64,000 nucleotides of DNA, taken from Gemmatirosa kalamazoonensis. Its GTDB lineage: Bacteria; Gemmatimonadota; Gemmatimonadetes; Gemmatimonadales; Gemmatimonadaceae. Where the stretch lies: assembly GCF_000522985.1 (NCBI RefSeq), contig NZ_CP007128.1, positions 496,001-560,000 on the forward strand, written 5' to 3'. The position numbers and the translations under genes are program-made. Of the stretch, positions 42,314 through 52,094 are shown piece after piece (positions within the stretch are counted from its first letter, which is position 1; every line of letters starts with the position of its first letter). Below the pieces are notes generated by a model. It was not told where the DNA came from, made no database searches, and worked only from the letters and a program-made list of their open reading frames with translations.

Positions 42314-45300
42314 CTAACGGACCGGCGTCGCCGGGCCGACATCGCGCACGCGCGCGAGCCCCGCCTGCGCTTCGCGGAGCTGCGGCTGCAGGGCGGGGTC
42401 GGCGTCCTTCCAGAGCGCGGCGAACCGCTGGTACGCCGCGGCTGCCTCCGCGCGCTGGCCGAGCTGCTCGTACAGCCGCGCGCGGGCGAGCAGGCTGCGC
42501 GCCCACAGCACCGGCGACGGATCGAAGATCTGCACGTCGGGGAAGCGCTTCGGGTCGATCACCTCGTACATCGCGACGGCGCGCCGCGTGTCGCCCAACG
42601 CCGTGAGGACCTCGGCGCGCACCACCCACCGCGGCGCGTTGATCCCGAAGGAGGCAGCGCGCGCGGAGTCGGGCGACGGAAAGCGCTGGGCGGCAACGCG
42701 GGCGCGCGCCGTGTCGCCGGCGAGCAGCGCGTCGAACGCGTCGACCTCCGGCCAGGCGGTGGTGTCGGCACCGCGCCACCGGCGCATCATGTCCACGTAC
42801 TTGCGGTCGCGGAACGCCGCCATCGCGACGTAGGGCACCATCAACGACTGACGCCGCGCGCCGTCGCCGAAGCGGCCGGGGATGCGGTCGAGCCCCGCGA
42901 GACCGCCGTCGATCGTGCCGCGCAGCGCGGGCGTGCTCACGCCCGCCGCGACACGCGTGGCCGCGCCGTACCACTGCACGAGCAGCGACGTCGGCGTGCC
43001 GGCGCCGGGAATCGTCGGCTGCACCGCGGCGGCGAGCCGTCCGGCGCGGTCGGCGTCCGACAGCCGGCCGCCGAGCGCCGCCACCTGCATCGTCGCCATC
43101 AGCATCGCGAACCGATCGGATCCCCCGACGCGCGTGAGCGCCGCCGAGTCGCTCGTGGCGAGCGCGTCGTGCACGCTGGCGACCGCGCGCGACGCGTCGG
43201 TGCGCACGAGCACGACCGACCGCACGAACGGCAGCAGCCCCGCATCGGGACCGAGACGGCGCACCGCGTCGTCGAGCACCGCGGCGGCGGAGTCCCAGTA
43301 CGCGGGGATGTACGCCTGCGCGACGGCCATGTACGCCGGTGGCACCGGATCGGCGGCCGCCCACGCGCGCGCGTCGCGCACGGCGAGCTGGCGTGCACGC
43401 TCCTTCGCCGCCGTCAGCCGCGGGCCCTGGAACGCCTGCCGCGTCGCGGCATCGCCCAACGACCGCAGCGTCTCGCCGTCGAGCACGAGCGCCGCGTTCG
43501 GCCCCGCGGCCTGCTGGTAGATCTGGACCTTGTGCGAGTACGCGAGGTGGAACGTGGAGTCGAGCGCGAGCGTGCGATTGAACGCGGCGAGCGACTTCGT
43601 CCAGTGGTCGCGGGTCGTCGAGTCGGGCCCGCCGCCGGTGGTGTGATGGAAGTACGCGTCGCCGAGCCCGTACCACGCCTCGGCGTCGCCGGAGTCGCGC
43701 GCCACCGCGGCGGCGTACTTGCGCTGTGCGTCGACGAAGCGCGCATCGCGCACCGAGTCGGTCGCCTCCGATCCGTACATCGCGGTGGAGAACGCGGCGT
43801 ACGCGTCGAGCAGGGCGCGCTCGCGCGCCGGCAGCCGCCCCGCGTTGCGCACGGCGCGCTCGACGAGCTCGGACTGCAGCGGGTCGCCGGCCTTCCACCA
43901 GCCGTAGGTGAGCGCGCGCTTGTAGTACGCGAGCGCGAACGTGGAGTCGGCCGCCGTCGCGGCGGCGAACAGCGAGTCGGCGCGCGGGAGCTGCCACGCG
44001 TTCAGCGCGCGCGCGCGCCATCCAGGTAGTCGCGGTACGCGGCGACGGAGGTGGTGGTGCTCTTCGTGATGCCTAACGACACCGCGGGCGCGCCGACGAG
44101 GTCGAGCAGGTCGCGCGCGAGCGCGTCGAACAGCGGCCGCGGATCGGCGCCGCGCGGGGTGGCGCGCATCGCCGAATCCACCTTCTTGCCGGAGGCGACG
44201 TCGTAGACGTTCGCGACGACGAGCGTGGAGTCGCCGATGCCGGTGACGCGGCCCGTGACGACGGTCCACACGCCCGCCTTGCGGGCGAGGCGGCGCGCGT
44301 CGTCGAGGCCGATGCGGCGCGCGCCGTCGAGCTTGAGGTCGCGCTGCAGATCGAGCCCGCGCTCGTAGTCGACGACCTGCAGGTCGCGCCACTGCGCGAG
44401 GTCGAGCGACAGCATGCTCACCGCGCCCTCGCGCAGCCACGCGAGCTGCGGGTCGGGGCTCAGCACGTCGAACGGCGCGACGAGATACGACCGGCGGGGG
44501 TCGACGCCGCGCGGGACGCCGCCGCTCGTGCCTAAGGCCGCCCACGCCGCGGCGGCCGCCGCCGCCAGCGCGAGGATCGCCACCCCGACGAGCATCGGGC
44601 GGCGGGTCGGGACTCGGGATTCGGGACTCGGGACTCGTGGGGGAGCAGTTCCCGAGTCCCGAGTCCCGAGTCCCGAGTCCCGCACTCCGGTGTCCAGCGC
44701 GTCGGCCATGTCGTTCGCGGTGGCCCAGCGCGCCTCGGGCCTCTTCTCGAGCGCGCGATCGATCACGCCGGCGACGGCGGGGGGCACGTGGTCGTTGCGC
44801 GTCACGAGCGGCGCCGGGCGCTCGGTGATCTGGCGCATGATGATGCTCGCCGCGCTCCCGCCGGCGACCGCGGGCTCGCCGGCGAACATCTCGTAGCCGA
44901 CGAGGCCGAGCGAGTACACGTCGCTCCGCCCGTCGAGCTCGCGCTCGCCGGCCGCCTGCTCGGGGCTCATGTAGCGCGGGCTGCCGACGACGAAGCCGGT
45001 GCCGGTCATCCGCTCGTCCTCGGCGGAGAACGCGCGCGCGACCCCGAAATCGGTGAGCATCGCGCGTCCGGTCTCGGCGTCGAGCAGCACGTTCTCGGGC
45101 TTCACGTCGCGGTGCACGATCCCCTGCGCGTGGGCGTAGCCGAGGGCGCGGGCGAGGTCGCGCAGCGCGGTCACCGCGCTCGCGTCGTCGTACCGGCCGC
45201 GGGCGAGGCGGTCGCGGAGGCTCTCCCCGGGGACGAACTCCATCACGAAGTACAGCAGCCCCTCCGTCTCGCCCGCCGCGTGCACGGCCACGATGTTCGG

Positions 45301-45582
45301 GTGCCGCAGCCGCGCCACCGTGCGCGCCTCGCGCAGGAACCGCTCGCGGAGCGCGGTCGACGCGGCGAGATCCGAGGAGATGACCTTGATGGCGACCCGC
45401 CGGTCGAGCGTCACGTCGCGCCCGAGGTAGACGCTCCCCATCCCTCCCTGCCCGAGCAGCCGCTCCACCTCGTAGCTCCCGGCGAGCGCGCGACGGAGCG
45501 CCTCGAGGGCGTGCAGCTCCGGATCGAGCGGGGCGGGGGTGCCGTGCGGGGGAGACGACTGGCCGGAGGGGGGGCTGCTCAT
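42314..45582 (-). CDS. Membrane Ser/Thr protein kinase with TPR region (kinase B), frameshifted at a GC run
   Basis: About 1089 residues if the frame is repaired. Start MSSPPSGQSSP at 45582 (CACATT box 6 nt upstream). Kinase domain about 36-300 (GQGGMGSV, VAIKVISSDL, IVHRDVKPENVLL, TDFGVARAF, SPEQAAGE). Then a linker encoded by an inserted palindrome, a TM (LVGVAILALAAAAAAAWAAL) and a TolB/FlgO-like module. In one frame it stops at 44002 (DYLDGARAR then TGA). The adjacent frame continues RALNAWQLPRADSLFAAAT and a ~560-residue TPR region to 42314. The junction is the (GC)7 tract at 44005-44018. Total length 3n+2, so one GC unit too many, exactly as in the histidine kinase at 14752. Without repair a kinase lacking its TPR half would be made. 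Confidence 0.85.
44603..44682. repeat. Palindrome in frame within kinase B (GGACTCGG family, copy 2)
   Basis: Left arm GTCGGGACTCGGGATTCGGG... (44603-44637), 15-nt loop, right arm of four GAGTCCC units (44653-44682). Translated as a linker containing RDSGLGTRDSG and PSPESRVP between the kinase domain and the TM helix. Confidence 0.85.
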
Positions 45583-45730
45583 GGGGGCAATGTGGAACTC
45601 ATGACGGCGACCTGGCAACGGCGGTGGGGCGTACGGCTGTCGACTTTTCTGGACTAAAGAAACTCCTGGTGCCATCGTAGGCCGTCCCTCGCCCTCCGGA
45701 ATCCTCCGGACCCCGCCCACCGACCCTCCG

Positions 45731-46636
45731 ATGAAGAACCGCTGGCTCCGCCGACTCGCCTACGCGCTCGGCGGCCTCCTGACCGTCGTCGCCGCGCTCG
45801 TCGTCGCCATCTACGGCGTGACGTGGGCGCGCACCGGCAGGACTTTCCAGGTCGCCGCGACCCCGGTACCGGTCGCGCACGACTCGGCCACGCGCGCCCG
45901 CGGCGAGCACCTCGTGACGGCGATCGGGAAATGCGCCGAGTGCCACGGATCGGACTACGCCGGCAAGGTGTTCGTCGACGATCCCGCGCTCGGCCGCGTG
46001 GTGGCGCGGAACCTCACGCCCGGCGGCGACGTCGCGCGCTACAGCGACGCCGAGTTCGCACGGGCCATCCGGCACGGCGTGCGGAAGAACGGCCAGGGGC
46101 TGCTCATCATGCCGTCGAGCGACTACGCCTCGTTCTCGGACGAGGACGTCGGCGCGGTGATCGCCTATCTGCGGTCGCTGCCGCCGGTGGCGAAGCCGCT
46201 ACCCGCCACGGAGCTGCACTTCCTCGCGCGCGCGCTGTGGGCGAGCGGCCAGCTCCCGCTCATGGACGCCCTGCGGATGGATCACGCGAAGCGGGCGCCC
46301 GAGCGGGTGGCGGTGGCGCCGACGGCGGAGTACGGGCACTACCTTGCGGACGTGGGCGGCTGCACGGGGTGCCACGGCCCCGGGCTGTCCGGCGGAAAGA
46401 TCCCGGGCACCCCGCCCGACTGGCGGCCGGCGGCGAACCTCACGCCGGCGGGCAATCTCGGGAAGTGGACGTACGACGACTTCACGCGCGCGCTCCGCAC
46501 CGGCCGCCGCCCCGACGGCTCGCCGATCGACTCCATCATGCCGTGGAAGGCGACGGCGAAGATGACCGACGACGAGATCCAGGCCGTCTACGCGTTCCTG
46601 AAGACGGTGCCGGCGAAGCCGTTCGGCAACCGGTGA
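45731..46636 (+). CDS. Dihaem cytochrome c, membrane-anchored
   Basis: 301 residues. An N-terminal anchor (YALGGLLTVVAALVVAIYGV, about 11-30) is followed by two cytochrome c domains with haem motifs CAECH (about 79-83) and CTGCH (about 210-214). Each has a downstream Met candidate (LLIMPSSDYASFSDEDVGAV and SIMPWKATAKMTDDEIQAV). Resembles the c-type subunit of alcohol/gluconate dehydrogenases or electron shuttles near oxidases. Divergent from kinase B. Electron partner unknown. Confidence 0.9.
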   Translation: MKNRWLRRLAYALGGLLTVVAALVVAIYGVTWARTGRTFQVAATPVPVAHDSATRARGEHLVTAIGKCAECHGSDYAGKVFVDDPALGRVVARNLTPGGDVARYSDAEFARAIRHGVRKNGQGLLIMPSSDYASFSDEDVGAVIAYLRSLPPVAKPLPATELHFLARALWASGQLPLMDALRMDHAKRAPERVAVAPTAEYGHYLADVGGCTGCHGPGLSGGKIPGTPPDWRPAANLTPAGNLGKWTYDDFTRALRTGRRPDGSPIDSIMPWKATAKMTDDEIQAVYAFLKTVPAKPFGNR

Positions 46637-46670
46637 GACCTGCTGCGCAGCCACCCACAGGAGTCCTCCG

Positions 46671-47753
46671 ATGCTCGCACTCGTACCGCTGCTCGTCGTC
46701 GCGCTCATCGTGCTGTTCGTCGCCACGAACAGCTTCAAGATCGTCGGCCAGGCCGAGGTCATGGTGATCGAGCGGCTCGGGCGCTTTCACCGGATCGCGC
46801 ACTCCGGCTTCAACGTGCTCATCCCGTTCGTGGAGCGGCCGCGCGCGATCGACGTGCGGTACGCGACGACGGACGTCTCGGGGATGAAGAAGATCACCGC
46901 CGGCACCACGTCGCGCATCGATCTGCGCGAGCAGGTGCTGAACTTCCCGAGCCAGCCGGTGATCACGAAGGACAACGTCACGATCGACATCGACGCGGTG
47001 CTGTACTACCGCATCGCCGATCCGCAGAAGGCGACGTACGCGGTGCAGAACCTCCCGTACGCGCTGGAGACGCTGACGAAGACCACGCTGCGCAACATCG
47101 TCGGCGAGATCGAGCTCGATCAGACGCTGGCGAGCCGCGACATGATCAACCAGCGCATGCGCGAGGTGATCGAGGAGGCGGCGATCGGCTGGGGCGTCGA
47201 CGTGACGCGCGTGGAGCTGCAGGCGATCGAGCCACCGCGCGACATCCAGCAGAGCATGGAGCTGCAGATGCGGGCCGAGCGCGAGCGCCGCGCGGCGGTG
47301 ACGAACGCGGAGGCGAGCAAGCGCGCGGCGGTGCTCGAGGCCGAGGGCCAGCGCGAGGCGGCGATCCGCCGCGCCGAGGGCGACAAGGAGGCCGCCGTGC
47401 TGCGTGCACAGGGCGCCGCCGAGGCGCGTCTCGCGATGGCCGATGCCGAGGCGCAGGCGGTGCGCCGCATCGCGCTGTCGCTGCCGAGCGGCGACGCGTC
47501 GATGTACCTGCTGGGGCTGAAGTACCTCGACGCGCTGCCGCAGATCGCGCAGGGCAAGGGCTCCACGGTCTTCCTCCCCACCGAGGCGATCGGCGTGATG
47601 GGCGCCCTCGGCGGGCTCCGCGAGATGCTGCGCGCGCAGGGTGTGCCGGCGGCGCCGCCGGTCGACGGGCGCCCGGCCGAGGCGCCGCCGGGCGCGCTCC
47701 GCTCCCTGCTCGACCCGACCGCGCGGCCGGCCCGCGACGCCGGCGACCGTTAG
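46671..47753 (+). CDS. SPFH/Band 7 membrane protein (QmcA/HflK-like)
   Basis: 360 residues. N-terminal TM (LVPLLVVALIVLFVATNSF), then an SPFH domain (GQAEVMVIERLGRFHRIAHS, VITKDNVTIDIDAVLYYRI, LRNIVGEIELDQTLASRDMI) and a long charged coiled coil about 195-265 (ERERRAAVTNAEASKRAAVL). A C-terminal hydrophobic helix and a Pro/Ala tail end the protein. SD AGGAG is 8-10 nt before the ATG. Stomatin/QmcA-like proteins organise membrane microdomains and proteases. Followed by a small gene 17 nt downstream. Confidence 0.93.
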   Translation: MLALVPLLVVALIVLFVATNSFKIVGQAEVMVIERLGRFHRIAHSGFNVLIPFVERPRAIDVRYATTDVSGMKKITAGTTSRIDLREQVLNFPSQPVITKDNVTIDIDAVLYYRIADPQKATYAVQNLPYALETLTKTTLRNIVGEIELDQTLASRDMINQRMREVIEEAAIGWGVDVTRVELQAIEPPRDIQQSMELQMRAERERRAAVTNAEASKRAAVLEAEGQREAAIRRAEGDKEAAVLRAQGAAEARLAMADAEAQAVRRIALSLPSGDASMYLLGLKYLDALPQIAQGKGSTVFLPTEAIGVMGALGGLREMLRAQGVPAAPPVDGRPAEAPPGALRSLLDPTARPARDAGDR

Positions 47754-47770
47754 GCCCTCGTCAGGAACGA

Positions 47771-47989
47771 ATGGCGATCACCCGCGAGCGCGCCGAGCGC
47801 ATCGCCCGCGCGCACGCCTGCGTGCGCTGTCAGGAGTACAGCTACAAGAAGCTCACCGTCCGCCCGGCCGAGGCGTCGATCCGTCACGAGCTGCACGTGG
47901 CGTGGAGCGCACGGCTCGTCTGCGGCGTGTGCGGCACGCACCAGGAGCTGGGGATCGACGACGAGGGGGACATCGTGTACGTCGGGTGA
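47771..47989 (+). CDS. Small zinc-finger-like protein
   Basis: 72 residues with two Cys pairs, CVRC (about 17-20) and CGVC (about 51-54), a treble-clef or zinc-ribbon spacing. AGGAAC upstream of the ATG. The end HQELGIDDEGDIVYVG is acidic. Its stop codon is the first three bases of the following palindrome. Probably co-transcribed with the SPFH gene. No known function. Confidence 0.65.
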   Translation: MAITRERAERIARAHACVRCQEYSYKKLTVRPAEASIRHELHVAWSARLVCGVCGTHQELGIDDEGDIVYVG

Positions 47990-48113
47990 GGCGGCGCTCG
48001 CACTTCGGCGCTGTTATGTCGGCGCTGGAAAGGCGGCGCTGATGACGCGTGGTTTCAGCGCCGCCGTATCAGAGCCGCCTCACCAGCGCCGACTCATCAG
48101 CGCCGCCTCATCA
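47987..48113. repeat. Tandem-word palindrome (GGCGCTGA family, copy 4), convergent junction
   Basis: Begins with the TGA of the small gene (TGAGGCGGCGCT) and ends with TCA, the stop of the minus-strand outer membrane protein (GCGCCGCCTCATCA). GGCGCTG units are mirrored throughout. Confidence 0.85.
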
Positions 48114-48722
48114 GAACCTCCACGTCGCGCCCAGCCCCAGCGTGCCGTAGCCGAAGCCGACCTGCCCCTGCACGGCCATCTTGTCCGTCACGAAGTAGCG
48201 CACCCCGCCCTGCCCCGCGAACGCCGTCGTGCTCGCGCTCGCGCTGGCCGGCGCGGTGAACGTGCCGTTCCACGACCCGCTGTAGTGCGAGTACACGAGC
48301 GCGACGCCGAGGTACGGGTCGATCTTCTTGTTGCTCTCGATCGGGAAGTGGTAGTTGCCGAACAGCTGCACCGGGATGACGGTGTACTTGTACTCGCCGC
48401 GCACGCCGGCGGCGCCGAAGCTCTGGCTCCAGCTGTACCAGTCGATGCCGACGCCGCCGGCGATGATCCCCGGCCCGAACGCGCCCGGCTGCGTGAAGCC
48501 GCGCTCCGCCTGCCCACCGATCGCGATGGCGCCGTTCAGGTTGCCGAGCCACAGCCGCGGTCCCGCGTACAGGGGACCCGACTGGAACTGTGCGGACGTA
48601 GCAGACGCCGCGGATTTACCGGCGGCCGGGGCACCCTGCGCGAGCAGCGGGGCGGCGGCGAGCGCGATGAGAGGGACGGTGGCGGCGACGACGCGGACGA
48701 CGTTGCGAGCAGCGGTAGGCAT
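48111..48722 (-). CDS. Outer membrane beta-barrel protein
   Basis: 203 residues. Signal peptide to about residue 29 (IALAAAPLLAQG). Then eight or so amphipathic strands with alternating aromatic residues (YAGPRLWLGNLN, IGGQAERGFTQP, FGNYHFPIES, YLGVALVYSHYSGSW) and a C-terminal Phe (GLGATWRF), the BamA recognition hallmark. Resembles OmpA/OmpW-type small barrels. GGGAGCC upstream of the ATG could be an SD. Confidence 0.85.
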   Translation of the reverse strand: MPTAARNVVRVVAATVPLIALAAAPLLAQGAPAAGKSAASATSAQFQSGPLYAGPRLWLGNLNGAIAIGGQAERGFTQPGAFGPGIIAGGVGIDWYSWSQSFGAAGVRGEYKYTVIPVQLFGNYHFPIESNKKIDPYLGVALVYSHYSGSWNGTFTAPASASASTTAFAGQGGVRYFVTDKMAVQGQVGFGYGTLGLGATWRF

Positions 48723-48817
48723 GGTGGCGGCTCCCGTGTGAGCGTGGTACCGTTACCCCCGCTTCGTGGCGCGAGGGTCAGCGCCCCGCATTGCGCAGAC
48801 GCGCGCACAGGACCGTC

Positions 48818-49405
48818 ATGCTCTCTCCCAGTGGCGGCAGGATCCATGGTCTCGCCGACGACGCGAGTGTCTCCTGGACGCTCGATCGCCACGCGCTCGA
48901 CCACCTGTTCAGCGCCACCTACGAGGAGCTGAAGCGACTCGCCGCGACCGTGCGCCGCGCCGACCCGGCGGCGACGATCAGCCCCACGGCGCTCGTGAAC
49001 GAGGCGTGGCTCAAGCTCGCCGACTCGCCGGGGCTGCGGATCGCCTCGTCGCTGCACTTCAAGCGGATCGCCGCGCGCGCCATGCGGCAGGTGCTCGTCG
49101 AGGCGGCCCGCCGCCGTTTCGCGCGCAAGCGCGGCGGCCGTGACGTCGCCATCGTGACGTTCGAGGACGCCGTCGCCGCCGGCGAGACCGGCGTCGAGGA
49201 GCTGCTCGCACTCGACGACGCGCTCGACGAGCTGGCGCGCCTGCACCCACGGCAGGCGACGATGGTCGAGAGCCGCTTCTTCGGCGGCCTCGACGTCGGC
49301 GAGACGGCCGAGCTGCTCGGCGTCTCCGAGGCCACCATCCTTCGCGACTGGCGCGCGGCGAAGGCGTGGCTCGCGCACCGCATGCGAGAATCGCGTGACG
49401 CGTGA
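48818..49405 (+). CDS. ECF sigma factor of the kinase-associated type
   Basis: 195 residues from ATG 48818. Region 2 LDHLFSATYEELKRLAATVR and region 4 ELARLHPRQATMVESRFFGG / VGETAELLGVSEATILRDWRAAKAWL match the ECF group found in Planctomycetes, Acidobacteria and Gemmatimonadota that is often adjacent to Ser/Thr kinases. No anti-sigma gene is nearby; kinase C 40 nt downstream is the probable regulator (inference from family context). Confidence 0.9.
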   Translation: MLSPSGGRIHGLADDASVSWTLDRHALDHLFSATYEELKRLAATVRRADPAATISPTALVNEAWLKLADSPGLRIASSLHFKRIAARAMRQVLVEAARRRFARKRGGRDVAIVTFEDAVAAGETGVEELLALDDALDELARLHPRQATMVESRFFGGLDVGETAELLGVSEATILRDWRAAKAWLAHRMRESRDA

Positions 49406-49426
49406 CGGATGACGCGTGACGCCTGA

Positions 49427-49440
49427 CCTCCTCGAGGAGG
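49427..49440 (+). promoter_or_regulatory. Palindrome sequestering the Shine-Dalgarno of kinase C
   Basis: CCTCCTCGAGGAGG is a perfect 14-base palindrome. In mRNA CCTCC could pair with the SD GGAGG across a TCGA tetraloop, four bases before the start codon. Upstream are GTGACGC/GTGACGG tandem words (49394-49425). Confidence 0.5.
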
Positions 49441-49444
49441 GGGC

Positions 49445-52048
49445 ATGGACGCTCTGCGCTGGGATCGCATCCAGATCGTCTTCCATCACGCCGCTGACCT
49501 CCGCGACGCGGAGCGGCACGCGTACCTCGCGCGCGAGTGCGGCGACGACGCCGAGCTGCTCGCCGACGTGCTCACGCTGCTCGAGGAGGACGCGCGCGGC
49601 GCGCCGCTGCTCGACGACGGCCGCGACGCACTCGCCGACGTCGCGGGGGTCGTGCTCGACGGCGAGACCGTTGCCACGCTCCCGCTCCACGACTTCGGCC
49701 CGTACCACGTCACCTCCGTGCTCGGTGAGGGCGGCATGGGCGTCGTGTACCTCGCCGAGCGCGCGGACCTCGGCAGCCGCGCGGCGGTGAAGATCCTGCG
49801 CGACGCGTGGCTCTCGCCGGCGCGGCGCGCGCGCTTCGCCGCGGAGCAGCGCACGCTCGCGCAGCTCAGTCACCCGTCCATCGCGCGGCTGTTCGACGCC
49901 GGCACGCTCGCCGACGGCACGCCGTGGTTCGTCATGGAGTACGTCGCCGGCGCGCCGCTCACCGCGTACTGCGACGAGCACGCGCTGTCGGTGACGGAGC
50001 GGCTGCGGCTGTTCCGCGACGTGTGCGAGGCCGTGCAGCACGCGCACCGCCACGCCGTGCTGCACCGCGACCTGAAGCCGTCGAACATCCTCGTGTCCGC
50101 CGACGGCGCGGTGAAGCTGCTCGACTTCGGCATCGCGAAGCACCTCGAGGGCGCCGGTGCGGAGGACCAGACGCGCACGGGGCTGCGCATGCTCACGCCG
50201 GCCTACGCCGCCCCCGAGCAGCTCCGCGGCGACCGACTCGGCGTGCACACGGACGTGTACGCGCTCGGCGTCATCCTCTACCAGCTGCTCGCGGGCCGGC
50301 TGCCGTTCGACCTCTCGAATCGTACGCCGGGCGAGGCGGAGACGCTGCTCCTCGAGGCCGAGCCCGAGCGGCCGTCGGCAGTGGCGCGGCGCGCGCCTAA
50401 CGATTCGTCGGTGCGCGGCGTCGGGCGCTCGGCGTGGGCCGACCTCGACGTGCTGTGCCTCACGGCGATGCACAAGGACGTGGCGCGGCGCTACGGGACG
50501 GTGGACGCGCTCGTCCGCGACGTCGACCACTTCCTGCGCGGCGAGCCGCTCGAGGCGCGCGCCGACACGCTGCGCTACACGCTCGGCAAGTTCCTGCGGC
50601 GTCACTGGCGTCCGGTGTCGGCGGCCGCCGCGGTGCTCGTCGTCGTGGTCACGCTGGTCGCGTTCTACACCGTGCGCCTCGCCGCGGCGCGCAACGCGGC
50701 GGTCGACGAGGCGGCGCGCACGCAGCGCATCCAGCGGTTCATGCTCGGCGTCTTCGAGGGCGGCGATCCCGACGAGGGGCCAGCCGATTCGCTGCGCGTG
50801 ATCACGCTGCTCGACCAGGGCGTGCAGCAGGCAGCGAGCCTCGGCGCCGAGCCCGCGGTGCAGGCGGAGCTCTACGGCACGCTGGGCGGCATCTACCAGA
50901 AGCTGGGCCGCCTCGACCGCGCCGACACGCTCCTCACCCGCGCGCTCGCGCGCCGCCGCGCGATCCGCGGCCCGGAGCACCCCGAGGTGGCCGCGAGCCT
51001 CGTGGCGTTAGGGCTCCTGCGCGTCGACCAGGCGCGCGTGGCGGACGGCGAGAAGCTGATCCGCGACGGCCTCGCGATGACGCGGCGGTTGCGCCCCGCC
51101 GGGCACCCGGAGATCGCGGGCGCGACGGTCGCGCTCGGGCGCGCGCTGCAGGCGCGCGGCGCGTTCGACGACGCCATCCGCGCGCTCGACGACGCCGTAC
51201 GGATGCAGTCGGCGTCGGGCGGCATGACGCGCGAGCTGGCCGTGACGCTCAACGTGCTCGCCGTCTCGCATCTCTACGCGGGGCACTTCGCCACCGCGGA
51301 CTCGATCTATCGTCGCGCGCTCGCCACCGACCGTCGACTCTACGGCCTGGGGCACCCGCAGATCGGCACCGACCTGATGGATCTCGCGTCGGTGCACTTC
51401 GAGCGCGGCATGTACGCCGAGTCGGAGCGCCTCTACCGCGAGGGCGTGGCGATCTTCGAGCGGTGGTACGGTCCGGAGCATCCACAGACCGCGGGGGCGC
51501 TGATGCTGCTCGCGCAGCCGCTCATCAAGCTGCACCGCGTGGACGAGGCGGTGCCGCTGCTGCGGCGCGCGTTGGCGATCCAGGAGCGCGTGTACGGCAA
51601 GGTGCACCCGCGGGTCGCCGGCACGCTGAACGCCCTGGGCGCTGCGCTCGCCGAGCAGGGACGGCAGGCCGAGGCCGACGACTACTACGCGCGCACGGCC
51701 GACATCTTCCGCGCCGTGTACGGCAACGAGCACTACCTGGTCGGGGCGTCGTTGGGCAACCGCGCCACGACGTTCACGGAGCGCGGCGACAACGCGCGTG
51801 CCGAGCAGCTGCTGCGCGACGCGCTCGCCATCTACGCGAAGACGCTCCCGCCCGATCACCTCTACGTCGGCATCGCGCGCATCAAGCTCGGACGCGCGCT
51901 GCTCCGTCAGCGGCGCTACGCCGAGTCCACGCGCGAGCTGGAGGCCGGGATCGCGATCGTGTCGAAGGGCTCGGACCCGTCGTCGGCATGGCTCGTGAAA
52001 GGGCGCGCCGATCTCGCCGAGGCGAAGGCGGCGCTCGGCAGGCACTGA
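49445..52048 (+). CDS. Ser/Thr protein kinase with TPR sensor region (kinase C)
   Basis: 867 residues. ATG 49445 behind a strong GAGGAGGGGGC SD. An N-terminal ~80-residue helical domain (resembling kinase-associated N-terminal segments of PknB-like proteins) precedes the kinase domain about 85-360: GEGGMGVVYLAE, AAVKILRDAW, VLHRDLKPSNILV, LLDFGIAKHL, APEQLRG. TM about 398-418 (VLVVVVTLVAFYTVRLAA). The rest is about nine TPR repeats of the TPR_12 type (GGIYQKLGRLDRADTLLTRA; repeated G-x-E-H-P-x-V/T-A). Likely phosphorylates or controls the upstream ECF sigma. Confidence 0.92.
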   Translation: MDALRWDRIQIVFHHAADLRDAERHAYLARECGDDAELLADVLTLLEEDARGAPLLDDGRDALADVAGVVLDGETVATLPLHDFGPYHVTSVLGEGGMGVVYLAERADLGSRAAVKILRDAWLSPARRARFAAEQRTLAQLSHPSIARLFDAGTLADGTPWFVMEYVAGAPLTAYCDEHALSVTERLRLFRDVCEAVQHAHRHAVLHRDLKPSNILVSADGAVKLLDFGIAKHLEGAGAEDQTRTGLRMLTPAYAAPEQLRGDRLGVHTDVYALGVILYQLLAGRLPFDLSNRTPGEAETLLLEAEPERPSAVARRAPNDSSVRGVGRSAWADLDVLCLTAMHKDVARRYGTVDALVRDVDHFLRGEPLEARADTLRYTLGKFLRRHWRPVSAAAAVLVVVVTLVAFYTVRLAAARNAAVDEAARTQRIQRFMLGVFEGGDPDEGPADSLRVITLLDQGVQQAASLGAEPAVQAELYGTLGGIYQKLGRLDRADTLLTRALARRRAIRGPEHPEVAASLVALGLLRVDQARVADGEKLIRDGLAMTRRLRPAGHPEIAGATVALGRALQARGAFDDAIRALDDAVRMQSASGGMTRELAVTLNVLAVSHLYAGHFATADSIYRRALATDRRLYGLGHPQIGTDLMDLASVHFERGMYAESERLYREGVAIFERWYGPEHPQTAGALMLLAQPLIKLHRVDEAVPLLRRALAIQERVYGKVHPRVAGTLNALGAALAEQGRQAEADDYYARTADIFRAVYGNEHYLVGASLGNRATTFTERGDNARAEQLLRDALAIYAKTLPPDHLYVGIARIKLGRALLRQRRYAESTRELEAGIAIVSKGSDPSSAWLVKGRADLAEAKAALGRH

Positions 52049-52077
52049 GAGCGCAGAGCGTAGAGCGCTCTGCGCTC
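52049..52077 (+). terminator. Perfect hairpin after kinase C (GAGCGC words)
   Basis: GAGCGCAGAGCG (52049-52060) pairs perfectly with CGCTCTGCGCTC (52066-52077) across a 5-nt loop, immediately after the stop. Also an instance of the tandem-word palindrome architecture. Confidence 0.7.
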
Positions 52078-52082
52078 CGCGC

Positions 52083-52088
52083 TAGATT
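52083..52088 (+). promoter_or_regulatory. -10-like box TAGATT, leaderless spacing
   Basis: TAGATT 6 nt before the ATG at 52095; no SD. Confidence 0.5.
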
Positions 52089-52094
52089 CTCCCC

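Noticed and set aside
42312-44021. Extended kinase A reading from 44021
   Set aside because: The part before 42311 is out-of-frame shadow of kinase B; recognisable kinase sequence begins only near the GTG start.
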